A stretch of DNA of 64,000 bases from TA-20 sp035935115. GTDB lineage: Archaea > Thermoproteota > Nitrososphaeria > Nitrososphaerales > Nitrosopumilaceae. Position numbers and translations under genes: made by a program. The stretch's first letter is position 1; each line of letters opens with the position of its first letter. Shown here one piece after another: positions 25,275 through 31,882 of the stretch. The stretch is from positions 62,001 through 126,000 of the forward strand of contig DASYXK010000021.1 in the NCBI GenBank assembly GCA_035935115.1. The letters are read 5' to 3'. The notes below the pieces were generated by a model. That model saw only the letters and a program-made list of their open reading frames with translations, made no database searches and had not been told where the DNA came from.

Positions 25275-25821
25275 ACAAACGGAAAATCACGAATTGACAA
25301 TCACTGTACCTGAAACTGTTAAGGTTACAGAAAAACATCGAATCCTGAATGTTGAAGGACCATTAGGTAAAACAAGAAAGAACTTTAAAAAAATACCAGT
25401 AGATTTGCAAGTAAGCGGAAAAAACATCACATTAAAGTCATTTGGAACAAGAAAAAAAGACTATGCCATATTCAAGACTGCAGAATCTATAATTAATACT
25501 CTCATTAAAGGCGTTCAGCAAGGATATACATTCAAGATGAAAATCGTTTATGCTCACTTTCCAATCACAGTAAAAATAAAAGACAATAATGTTCTTGTAG
25601 AAAATTTCCAAGGTGAACGAGCTGCTCGTATTTCAAAGATAGTTGGCGATACTAAGGTAGTCTCTAAAGGAGATGATGTGATAATAACTGGACCGGTTTT
25701 GACAGATGTATCTCAAACTGCTGGAAGTCTACAACAAAATACCAAAGTCAAAAACAAAGATCATAGAGTTTTCTTAGACGGTATCTATCTCTTTGAAAAA
25801 TCTGATGGGATCCAAAAATAA
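25264..25821 (+). CDS. rpl6: Ribosomal protein uL6
   Basis: A 185-residue L6 with two repeated domains. VTEKHRILNVEGPLGKTRKN marks the first and the archaeal second domain includes GERAARISKIVGDTKVVSKG and DVSQTAGSLQQNTK. It is the last ribosomal gene of the cluster here. In most archaea rpl32e, rpl19e, rpl18, rps5, rpl30 and rpl15 would follow, but tRNA-Asn comes next. Confidence 0.95.
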   Translation: MSTKQTENHELTITVPETVKVTEKHRILNVEGPLGKTRKNFKKIPVDLQVSGKNITLKSFGTRKKDYAIFKTAESIINTLIKGVQQGYTFKMKIVYAHFPITVKIKDNNVLVENFQGERAARISKIVGDTKVVSKGDDVIITGPVLTDVSQTAGSLQQNTKVKNKDHRVFLDGIYLFEKSDGIQK

Positions 25822-25865
25822 TCTTAGCAAGGATTAAATCCGCATATTCTACGAACAAATCTATT

Positions 25866-25939
25866 GCCGCCCTAGCTCAGCGTGGTAGAGCAGCTGACTG
25901 TTAATCAGCTGGTCGTCAGTTCAAGTCTGACGGGCGGCG
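25866..25939 (+). tRNA. tRNA-Asn (anticodon GUU)
   Basis: A clear cloverleaf. The acceptor stem is GCCGCCC/GGGCGGC, the D arm contains AGCTCAGCGTGGTAGAGC, the anticodon stem is CTGAC/ATCAG-like around TGTTAAT with anticodon GTT, and the T arm is GTCAGTTCAAGTCTGAC. The discriminator is G, as expected for Asn. CCA is not encoded. It lies 44 bp after rpl6. Confidence 0.96.
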
Positions 25940-25948
25940 CTTATTATA

Positions 25949-25970
25949 TTTCTAAATTCGAATTCTGTAA
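25949..25970. repeat. 22-bp palindrome, copy 1
   Basis: A palindrome built on AATTCGAATT with outer TTTC. It begins 9 bp after tRNA-Asn. It shares the pattern TTTC-N-RAAYTCGARTTY with copies at 26031-26052 and 30663-30684. This copy is the least symmetric, since its right arm ends GTAA instead of GAAA. It could be a terminator hairpin or a protein-binding site. Confidence 0.5.
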
Positions 25971-26030
25971 CATTATATTTTGTTAATACTAATTCAATCT
26001 TTTAAAAATTAAACGTATTTGTTTTGTATA

Positions 26031-26052
26031 TTTCAGAACTCGAGTTTTGAAA
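26031..26052. repeat. 22-bp palindrome, copy 2
   Basis: The central ten bases AACTCGAGTT are a perfect palindrome, flanked by TTTCAG and TTGAAA arms, so that 20 of 22 positions are symmetric. It lies 92 bp after tRNA-Asn and about 90 bp before the zinc-ribbon gene at 26144. The same pattern occurs at 25949-25970 and 30663-30684. Confidence 0.55.
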
Positions 26053-26143
26053 TATTGTTATGCGATCACATTTGTGTTTATTCTATTAGACTACTTAGAT
26101 CTTATACCAATCATAACATCTGGATATATGCAGGAGGTCCGCA

Positions 26144-26392
26144 TTGGCCAGAACAAGACGCGCAAATAGATATTGCGTGGATTGTGGGGGAAGATTAGTC
26201 TATTACCCCCGCCTTTCTAACCCAAAAGCTCCCAACGAACATAGGGTTCTGGTTTATGCTTGTCCTGACTGCACTAAAGATTTTGATAAACCAAAGATGT
26301 TTTCCATTAGACGAAATGTAGTAGACGAACCTATAGAAACTGTGGAAATAGAAATAGTTCAAGCAAGGGAAAAAGTACAAGTTACAAATTAG
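26144..26392 (+). CDS. Zinc-ribbon protein
   Basis: An 82-residue protein from a TTG, chosen because an excellent ribosome-binding site (CAGGAGGT) lies just before it. Cysteines at YCVDCGG and YACPDCTKDF form a C-x2-C/C-x2-C zinc ribbon about 27 residues apart. The N-terminus is basic (MARTRRANR), and the C-terminus is a charged helix or strand. It probably binds nucleic acid. It is not a ribosomal protein that I recognise. Confidence 0.65.
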   Translation: MARTRRANRYCVDCGGRLVYYPRLSNPKAPNEHRVLVYACPDCTKDFDKPKMFSIRRNVVDEPIETVEIEIVQAREKVQVTN

Positions 26393-26442
26393 AGTAGAAT
26401 AACAACCAAACTTGAAAAATTAGAAAAATTCAAAGTTACTCA

Positions 26443-26623
26443 TAAAAGCTAAACCCCTCTTGATTTGTTACAGATTACACATTGGGCGATATTTTCAAAA
26501 AATCGATTTTTAGTGGGGGGTTTAACATTTGTGTGTACATATGCGAGCCAATAGTCAAAACACCCCCATTACCTGGTAAGAGTTGGTCCGATCTTTTATG
26601 GTATGAGTAAAAGCTCAACCCCT
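26443..26623. repeat. Direct repeat TAAAAGCTMAACCCCT with inverted partner
   Basis: Two copies, 26443-26458 and 26608-26623, differ at one base (A or C after AAGCT). The stretch GTGGGGGGTTTAACA at 26511-26525 is the near inverse of the AAACCCC core and could pair with the first copy. The second copy lies just beyond the 3' end of the transposase relic, where an insertion sequence terminal repeat would be expected. Confidence 0.4.
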
Positions 26624-26630
26624 ACTTTTG

Positions 26631-27026
26631 TCATGGTTTTATCAAAATTTTTGGTGTCTTTTTGATACTCTCATGCTCACGAATGAAGTTATGATGAATT
26701 CTAAATGCATCTATTGTTTTCTGAGCAGATTCCTTGTGATCCATTCTACGCATTACTTTTTCTCTATATCCGAAAACACCAAAATTAGGGTCTGTTATTC
26801 TTTCTTCCTCATCCCCACATTGTGGATTATATGATACATTTTCTTGACAGTAACTATCTCTTTCTCTAGTCCATCTTCATCAAGGAAGACTGATTTTTAC
26901 AAAACAGGCAAATTCCTCATCTATTGGTTCATTTTTTGGTCCAAGTATTGTCTCTTCCCTTATCCACTGCCATCTTTCCTTGGTAAACACTCTCTGCCTT
27001 TGACCATCAATTATTCGATAAATCAT
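26631..27026 (-). pseudogene. Decayed DDE-type transposase
   Basis: The minus strand carries fragments in shifted frames. From an ATG at 27024-27026 the first frame runs for 48 codons to a stop. A second frame continues with LEKEIVTVKKMYHIIHN, and a third runs from about PQCGDEEERI to the stop at 26631. The third fragment ends with KTIDAFRIHHNFIREHESI and KKTP, which is the typical C-terminal motif of DDE transposases (a-x-HNFIR-x-H, then KTP). At least two frameshifts and stops make it inactive. The exact IS family is not resolved. Confidence 0.55.
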
Positions 27027-27070
27027 TAGTATGTGTGATTTTCATAGAACAAAATTAATGGATAAAAAAA

Positions 27071-27121
27071 GCCGTTGGGTCAGGGTCTGGGATAAGGGTT
27101 ACATGATGTGACCCAATCGGC
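27071..27121. other. Strong stem-loop, possible RNA or IS end
   Basis: GCCGTTGGGTCA (27071-27082) pairs with TGACCCAATCGGC (27109-27121): 12 base pairs with a single bulged T. The loop contains CAGGGTCTGGGAT (27081-27093), which repeats, with a one-base gap, the G-rich loop of the island RNA candidate at 11408-11421. It lies 45 bp beyond the start of the transposase relic, so it might be an IS end, a terminator or a small RNA. Confidence 0.5.
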
Positions 27122-27251
27122 TAATGACTTGGTATTACTATAGAACTAGTAATTCATAATTTCTTGTATGTTCTAAAAAAATACACTATTCATTATCATT
27201 TAGGTATATTCAAAATACCCAATTACTCGCTTATTCTAACTCATTTTACAA

Positions 27252-27431
27252 TTACTGGTGTGATGAATTATGTTTGGTAGACAGGATTTTACCACATTCT
27301 CTACATTCAATACAGTTTTGTTCTTGTTGAATATTATCAGAACCGCATCTTAGACAAATACGAATATACTTTCTAGTATCTTTTATTCCAAAGAAGTTTA
27401 AAAGTTCAGAATTATGATACCCCGTTACCAT
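27252..27431 (-). CDS. Small zinc-ribbon protein
   Basis: A 59-residue ORF, MVTGYHNSELLNFFGIKDTR at the start, with four main cysteines in CLRCG and CIECRECG arranged as a zinc ribbon (C-x2-C, about 12 residues, C-x2-C-x2-C). The tail STKHNSSHQ is His-rich. The style matches the many tiny zinc proteins of this genome. Function is unknown; regulators and RNA-binding proteins often look like this. Confidence 0.5.
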   Translation of the reverse strand: MVTGYHNSELLNFFGIKDTRKYIRICLRCGSDNIQQEQNCIECRECGKILSTKHNSSHQ

Positions 27432-27554
27432 TTTCTTCCTATAATCAATTTAGTTATCATAGAATTTAACCTCTATGTATGCATTGAACTGCATTGCAAA
27501 CACAGGAACGCTGTATATTTAACTTCAAAATAACGAATGGATTTTCTATTGCTT

Positions 27555-27806
27555 TTATTTCCATTTTTGATTTTTGCGCCACTTTAATTTTTGTAATCTG
27601 TACGTGTAATTTCTTAGAAAATCTTGTGTGAATTTTTTACCGTATTTTTTATGCATGAATATCATAAGATCATTCCAGTCTAGGGTGGCCATGTGTTCCA
27701 ATGTTTTCTTGTCAGGAGCAGAGATTTTACGTTCCATCTTGTAATATGTGAATTGACTACCTGTAAGCTTTTTGGTTTCTGATCTTACAATTGATCCAAA
27801 ATCCAC
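27555..27806 (-). CDS. Small basic hypothetical protein
   Basis: An 83-residue protein, highly basic at the C-terminus (YRLQKLKWRKNQKWK). No known domain is seen. The middle (TLEHMATLDWNDLMIFMHKKYGKKFTQDFLRNYTY) is helical in two stretches. It is divergent from the membrane protein gene at 27877, with the CArG-like box between them. Its own TATA-like box ACTATATATAG lies just upstream of its ATG. Confidence 0.5.
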   Translation of the reverse strand: MDFGSIVRSETKKLTGSQFTYYKMERKISAPDKKTLEHMATLDWNDLMIFMHKKYGKKFTQDFLRNYTYRLQKLKWRKNQKWK

Positions 27807-27828
27807 TATATATAGTAAAAAATTGTTT

Positions 27829-27858
27829 CCAAATATGGCAGGACAGTCTTAAATAATT
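27829..27858 (+). promoter_or_regulatory. CArG-like box plus TATA box before the 27877 gene
   Basis: CCAAATATGG (27829-27838) is followed by CAGGACAGTC and the TATA-like TTAAATAAT (27850-27858). The distance from the box to the ATG at 27877 is 38 nt, the same as at two other genes (boxes at 42457-42466 and 59878-59887). The TATA box lies about 24 nt before the ATG, so the transcript is probably leaderless and the box sits just upstream of the BRE. Confidence 0.65.
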
Positions 27859-27876
27859 ATATGAAAATCAAAAATT

Positions 27877-28356
27877 ATGAGGCTGCTCTCGTCACTCTAC
27901 GATGAACGTAATGAAAAGTATCCAATATATCATTCAGGAATCTTGACTTTCATAATTATAACTGGTATTCCATTGAATTTGGGGGTTACAAAACTGCCAT
28001 TTCTTGATGTAATTTTGTTATTTCTAGGTGGGTTTTTCTCCTTATTTATGCTTGCACGTAATGATAAAGTTGGGAAATCCTTTTTATCTCATTTGCACAT
28101 GCGTACTGGTCAACAAAATCCTATAAAAATAAAACAAGAAATAGGAATCGCAACAACAAATAATCTACAAGAAAAGGAGCCTATCTTGGATCATGGAAAG
28201 ATCCATGATATTCAAGATCCATTATACTTGTTACAAAATATTGTTGAGAAGATCATAATATCACATGATGATCACATGGATCTGCCAACTCGAGTAAAAT
28301 TAAATGAGATACATGGAAGACTCGAGAAAATAACTAACAAACTGTGTAAATTATAA
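27877..28356 (+). CDS. Two-span membrane protein, paralogue of 59594-59839
   Basis: A 159-residue protein. Two hydrophobic segments cover about residues 22-40 and 44-60 (FLDVILLFLGGFFSLFMLA). The N-terminal 75 residues resemble the protein at 59594-59839: both have a KYxIY motif near residue 14, a GFFSLxM motif near 53 and a KSF motif near 68. The C-terminal 80 residues here are extra, with a helical coiled section (LYLLQNIVEKIIISHDD). Both paralogues share the same promoter box. The function is unknown. Confidence 0.6.
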   Translation: MRLLSSLYDERNEKYPIYHSGILTFIIITGIPLNLGVTKLPFLDVILLFLGGFFSLFMLARNDKVGKSFLSHLHMRTGQQNPIKIKQEIGIATTNNLQEKEPILDHGKIHDIQDPLYLLQNIVEKIIISHDDHMDLPTRVKLNEIHGRLEKITNKLCKL

Positions 28357-28456
28357 GTTACAAAATTAATACCGTTAACCATTTGATTTTCAAACTAATC
28401 TTATTGATGTTTAGTTAAACAACCAATTTATACTGAATTGATTAAAAGTATTTTAG

Positions 28457-28567
28457 ATGGTTTTATGCTACAAATGCTTTGATAAAAAACATGAAGAATG
28501 CATGGGGAAGTTAGGCATGCTTGATTGTGAATGTGAAATATGCAAATCTGATAACACAAAACGATAA
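28457..28567 (+). CDS. Cys-rich miniprotein
   Basis: A 36-residue ORF, MVLCYKCFDKKHEECMGKLG then DCECEICKSDN. Six cysteines and one histidine are arranged C-x2-C, H-x2-C, C-x-C-x2-C, as in a small zinc knuckle. A TATA-like AATTTATACTGAATTG lies about 25-35 nt upstream. It resembles the 34-residue ORF at 8900-9004. Too short for certainty, but the composition is far from random. Confidence 0.45.
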   Translation: MVLCYKCFDKKHEECMGKLGMLDCECEICKSDNTKR

Positions 28568-28629
28568 CATGTCATTGGCATTTTGAATGAAAATAAGAAA
28601 CTGAATGCTTGTAGAAAGAACCTAAATTT

Positions 28630-29043
28630 CTAGATTCCTGTATTCTTTTTAAGAAAACTTATTTGTATATTTTCGTGCAACATTACAAGGTCATGCATTT
28701 CATCACCTATACTTTCGAACTTTTCCTCAACTACGGCATTATCAACAAATGATTCTATCATTTGTTTAATTTTCTTATCATTCATTTGTTCAGTTTTGTA
28801 GAATCTGTCCATTGTTTTATTTAACATAGATTCTTTGACCTCCGAAATCTTTTCGTCATTGTTCTGCTCATATTTATGAAAAGCCTCTACCATGTTATTA
28901 CAAAGTGTGTCTAGACTAGTGGCTATCGTATCATTAAAGAGATGATCACCAGTTAGTTGGCGATACGAATTTGAGGAATTTTTATACAGTCCGTTACTTT
29001 CTCCTATTTTGTACGAGTTTTTTTCCTCTCTTATGACTAGCAT
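28630..29043 (-). CDS. Coiled-coil hypothetical protein
   Basis: A 137-residue, strongly charged protein that is helical nearly throughout. It has two related segments, NMVEAFHKYEQNNDEKISEV and TMDRFYKTEQMNDKKIKQM, that look like an internal duplication (F-x-K/Y-E-Q-x-N-D-x-K-I). No membrane segment. The 170-bp gap upstream is shared with the divergent gene at 29214, and holds two palindromes. Function unknown. Confidence 0.5.
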   Translation of the reverse strand: MLVIREEKNSYKIGESNGLYKNSSNSYRQLTGDHLFNDTIATSLDTLCNNMVEAFHKYEQNNDEKISEVKESMLNKTMDRFYKTEQMNDKKIKQMIESFVDNAVVEEKFESIGDEMHDLVMLHENIQISFLKKNTGI

Positions 29044-29106
29044 GACTACTGATAGGAATATAGTGATATTATGTACTAGTGAGTATCACCTCAAACTGAC
29101 ACATTT

Positions 29107-29134
29107 CCATAGTTGGAAATGAGACTGTCTCATG
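29107..29134. promoter_or_regulatory. Palindromic sites between divergent genes
   Basis: ATTTCCATAGTTGGAAAT (29103-29120) is an inverted repeat related to the CArG-like box found elsewhere, with core CCATAGTTGG (29107-29116). Directly after it, ATGAGACTGTCTCAT (29119-29133) is a perfect palindrome around one base. The region lies between divergent genes (29043 minus and 29214 plus), where regulators of both would bind. Confidence 0.5.
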
Positions 29135-29213
29135 ATTTATAATAAAACTAAATTTACCGCTGTATAAAAAATGATTTTTAGGCTTTAAATAGGCTAATTT
29201 ATTTAAAAATTCA

Positions 29214-29486
29214 ATGGTAAAGCAATTTGAAGACTCGATTGCAAGTTCAAGTGAAGTAAAGAAAATAGTATCAGATGAGGTAAAGCCTTTACTTGAAAAG
29301 CTAACTGATCTTGTAGACAAATTAGAACGATATCATAATCATGATATAGAGTTTCAACAAAAATTCTTAGTGCTAGTATCTAAGATGTTCAGAAACCAGC
29401 AAATCTCGATGGAAGCATTTGATGAATTGGATTCTTTTATGAGGCAAGAATTCTTCTGGGGAAACCAAAATCAGAAAAAAGAGTAA
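29214..29486 (+). CDS. Small coiled-coil hypothetical protein
   Basis: A 90-residue protein that is helical with heptad-like spacing (VKPLLEKLTDLVDKLERYHNH) and has no cysteines or membrane segment. A TATA-like CTTTAAATAGG lies about 30 nt before the ATG. It is divergent from another helical protein at 28630-29043. The two could interact, but that is a guess. Confidence 0.5.
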   Translation: MVKQFEDSIASSSEVKKIVSDEVKPLLEKLTDLVDKLERYHNHDIEFQQKFLVLVSKMFRNQQISMEAFDELDSFMRQEFFWGNQNQKKE

Positions 29487-29562
29487 TTTTTGGATTAGCT
29501 TAATGTCAATTTAGTTATAAAATACCATAATTCATTTAGATATCAATTACACAATCGTAAGC

Positions 29563-29904
29563 ATGGAGAAATTCGAAGTTTCGTTAAAGGCAAGTAAAAA
29601 ACCAACCGATCAACAGATTAGAAAAATGCAAGAATATTTTAACGAAATACCTATTGAAGAAATCTTGGCAGGTTTGCACTTTGCAAAAAATAGATGGACT
29701 GCAAAAGATGCCGGCGTACTAAAAGTAGGAAGAAAAAGCATAATCAAGCGGGAAATTCATTCGGTAACTTCAGAGCAAGCACAGTGGAGATTAAAAAATT
29801 GGAAGATGATGATTGCAAATTATAGAAAATTAGGATACAGTTATCCGACCATTTCTAGGATAAAAAAAATCCTTCAAGAAATAAGTAAGAAAAAATCTAA
29901 GTAG
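29563..29904 (+). CDS. Hypothetical protein, conserved-looking, basic
   Basis: A 113-residue basic protein. The start FEVSLKASKKPTDQQIRKMQ and the phrase LHFAKNRWTAKDAG suggest a folded N-terminal part, and the C-terminus RKLGYSYPTISRIKKILQEI could be a helix-turn-helix-like helical pair. I do not recognise a family. It is convergent with cdvB and overlaps its stop by 8 bp. Confidence 0.5.
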   Translation: MEKFEVSLKASKKPTDQQIRKMQEYFNEIPIEEILAGLHFAKNRWTAKDAGVLKVGRKSIIKREIHSVTSEQAQWRLKNWKMMIANYRKLGYSYPTISRIKKILQEISKKKSK

Positions 29905-30538
29905 TTGGCTCTTGGGTGCGTGTAGTGGAAGGTAGAGAAGTAGGTATGTCTGGAATGGTTTGTCTCACTTGACCTTCTAATACTGCATGAGCTTCTTCTA
30001 GTATAGTTGTTGTGTCCACATTTGGAGTCTCTATTGCAATGTTGGAATTTCCATTAACTGATGCGCCTGCCATGATATCACCTAATATGTTAGAGAGATC
30101 TTGCATTGATGAATTAGCTTCTGGCATGAGACCGCCAAGTCCTGCACTTAATCCCTTTATTATTGACATACATGGACTTAGTGTCACTACGACATCGCCA
30201 AGTTCGGAAATTGTATTTAATCTGAGTTGAATTTGTTCCATGGCAAGTTTTGCACTTGTTACCATCTTATTCATTTTTCTAATTTCATGTAATTCTGTAG
30301 CATAAGCTTGTGAATATGGATTGTTTTGAAGTTTTACTGCCTCAACAACTTTTTTGAAAATAAAATCATCTTTTTCTTGTAGTTTCTTTGTTATGGAATC
30401 AAGTTTTATTATCTGAAGCTGTAGTCTTTTTTGTGCTTCATCAATTTTTGGTTTAAGTGGGGTATCTGGTTTTACTTTGTCAATTACTTTCTGAGATATA
30501 CTATCTTTCTGCTGATTCCATTTATTGACAAAGTTCAT
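29897..30538 (-). CDS. cdvB: CdvB-type ESCRT-III (Snf7) protein
   Basis: A 213-residue protein with the Snf7 pattern: a basic N-terminal helix (KPDTPLKPKIDEAQKRLQLQI), a second helix with DDFIFKKVVEAVKLQNNP, then EIRKMNKMVTSAKLAMEQIQLRL and a more acidic C-terminus with SNILGDIM. Archaeal CdvB proteins polymerise for membrane scission in cell division. Thaumarchaea have several copies. cdvA and cdvC are not nearby, so this is probably a paralogue rather than the main division gene. The last 40 residues are Thr/Pro-rich and no broken-winged-helix CdvC-binding region is apparent. Confidence 0.8.
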   Translation of the reverse strand: MNFVNKWNQQKDSISQKVIDKVKPDTPLKPKIDEAQKRLQLQIIKLDSITKKLQEKDDFIFKKVVEAVKLQNNPYSQAYATELHEIRKMNKMVTSAKLAMEQIQLRLNTISELGDVVVTLSPCMSIIKGLSAGLGGLMPEANSSMQDLSNILGDIMAGASVNGNSNIAIETPNVDTTTILEEAHAVLEGQVRQTIPDIPTSLPSTTRTQEPTT

Positions 30539-30662
30539 GATTTCTGACTGAATGTGATTAAACTTTAGGTTTTAAGGTGTTGTGTTCTTCTCAATAATGT
30601 GACTGCAGTAACAAGTATCTGTGGTTACAATTTTTTATTGTTATATGTATTGATTTATAATG

Positions 30663-30684
30663 TTTCTAAATTCGAATTTTGAAA
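30663..30684. repeat. 22-bp palindrome, copy 3
   Basis: AAATTCGAATTT (30668-30679) is a perfect palindrome with TTTC and GAAA arms at its ends, 20 of 22 positions symmetric. It lies 18 bp beyond the stop of the thioredoxin gene (30703) and about 125 bp upstream of the cdvB start. It shares the pattern of copies 1 and 2 near tRNA-Asn. A run of T follows on the plus strand. Confidence 0.55.
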
Positions 30685-30702
30685 TATTATTTTTGAATAC
30701 TG

Positions 30703-31878
30703 TCAACCAAAGGTAAATGTGTATATCTGAAAGTCTGGTTTAGCTGCTATAGTTAGAGTATGTGAACCTGCTTGACTTGTTGAAACGATATTGTATAGTC
30801 TATTTTCAGAAATATGGACAGTTGCATTTTGAACATCATCACCAGAGTCAACCGGTCTTATTGGATTTCTGTCAAGTGAGATCTGTAGTGTCGAATTATT
30901 TGCAGCTACTATGTGAACTGATTTTGCAAAGTAAGAAAGTACAATTTTTCCATTATCTGATACGAGTTTCATACTGTCTGGAAGATTCTGCCATTTTCCT
31001 TCAAGATAATAATTGTCTCTGTTTTGTGGAGTCGGTAAAGAATATGTTACAGTTTGACCTGGATTGAATCCTTCAGAATTTCCAAGATAGTTTCTTCCTG
31101 CTACAAAATTATATCCAAAATAAAGTTCGGGGGTTTGAGTATTGGAAAATTGATATTCTGGCATATTTACAAGTGATTGATCTGTCTGGATATTTAATCC
31201 AAGATGTTTACTGCGTTCATCTAAAAGCTGTTGAATTACTTTTTCAGTTTCATCATAGTTTCCTTCTCCGATATGATCATGTCGTATGTATCCCTGATAA
31301 TCTGTGATGTATTCTCTTGGCCAATATTGATTACCAAACGCCGCCCATGTTTGATGATCACTATCAAGCACGACAGGATATTTAATACCAAATTTTTGAA
31401 CCGCAAATTTTACATTGTTAATATCTTTTTCAAATTCAAATTCTGGAGAGTGTACACCTATTATGAGTAATCCTTTGTCTGCATATTTTTCATTCCATGC
31501 TGTAATGTGTGGAAGTGTCCTGATGCAGTTTATGCAACTATAAGTCCAAAAATCATATAGTACAACTTTGTTTTTTAGAGCATTCTTTAGATCTTCTGGT
31601 GTAGTGTTGATGTAACCTGATATTCCTACTAAATCTGGAGCCTTAAAATTATGATTCTCATCGATAGGTAGTAGTATAGGCGTGTTTGCTATAGGTTGAG
31701 TTGTAGGTGTGTTACCATTTGGCTGTATTGTCTCATTTGTAGCCTGAATATTGTTTGATTGAATAGGCGTAGATGTTGGTTTTGACATGTCTAATGAATT
31801 AAAATATACGCCTATAGCTCCAATTGCAACCACTACTATTATTCCAATTATGACTGCACTTTTAATTTCTGATTTCAT
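30703..31878 (-). CDS. TlpA/DipZ-type membrane-anchored thioredoxin-like protein
   Basis: A 391-residue protein. An N-terminal membrane anchor covers residues 8-26. A Thr/Pro/Asn-rich linker runs to residue 75. The thioredoxin domain follows, with active-site Cys115 and Cys118 in WTYSCINCIRTLPH. The C-terminal 150 residues match the carbohydrate-binding-like domain found after the thioredoxin fold in DipZ proteins (ELYFGYNFVAGRNYLGNSEG). It would exchange disulfides outside the membrane using electrons from the CcdA protein encoded 4 bp upstream in the same operon. Confidence 0.85.
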   Translation of the reverse strand: MKSEIKSAVIIGIIVVVAIGAIGVYFNSLDMSKPTSTPIQSNNIQATNETIQPNGNTPTTQPIANTPILLPIDENHNFKAPDLVGISGYINTTPEDLKNALKNKVVLYDFWTYSCINCIRTLPHITAWNEKYADKGLLIIGVHSPEFEFEKDINNVKFAVQKFGIKYPVVLDSDHQTWAAFGNQYWPREYITDYQGYIRHDHIGEGNYDETEKVIQQLLDERSKHLGLNIQTDQSLVNMPEYQFSNTQTPELYFGYNFVAGRNYLGNSEGFNPGQTVTYSLPTPQNRDNYYLEGKWQNLPDSMKLVSDNGKIVLSYFAKSVHIVAANNSTLQISLDRNPIRPVDSGDDVQNATVHISENRLYNIVSTSQAGSHTLTIAAKPDFQIYTFTFG

Positions 31879-31882
31879 ATTA

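Larger units (their letters stand above)
26393..27251. other. 859-bp region with relics, hairpins and repeats
   Basis: No intact gene. It holds, in order: a direct repeat of TAAAAGCTMAACCCCT (26443-26458 and 26608-26623) with a GGGGGGTTTAAC inverted partner between them (26514-26525), a frameshifted transposase relic on the minus strand (26631-27026), and a strong stem-loop at 27071-27121. Short open frames on the plus strand inside the relic are noise. The region looks like the remains of one or more insertion events. Confidence 0.55.

Noticed and set aside
26628..27029. Two plus-strand open frames of 61-68 codons
   Set aside because: They are antisense to the transposase relic, have no start signals or recognisable domains, and are rich in residues expected from the reverse of coding DNA.
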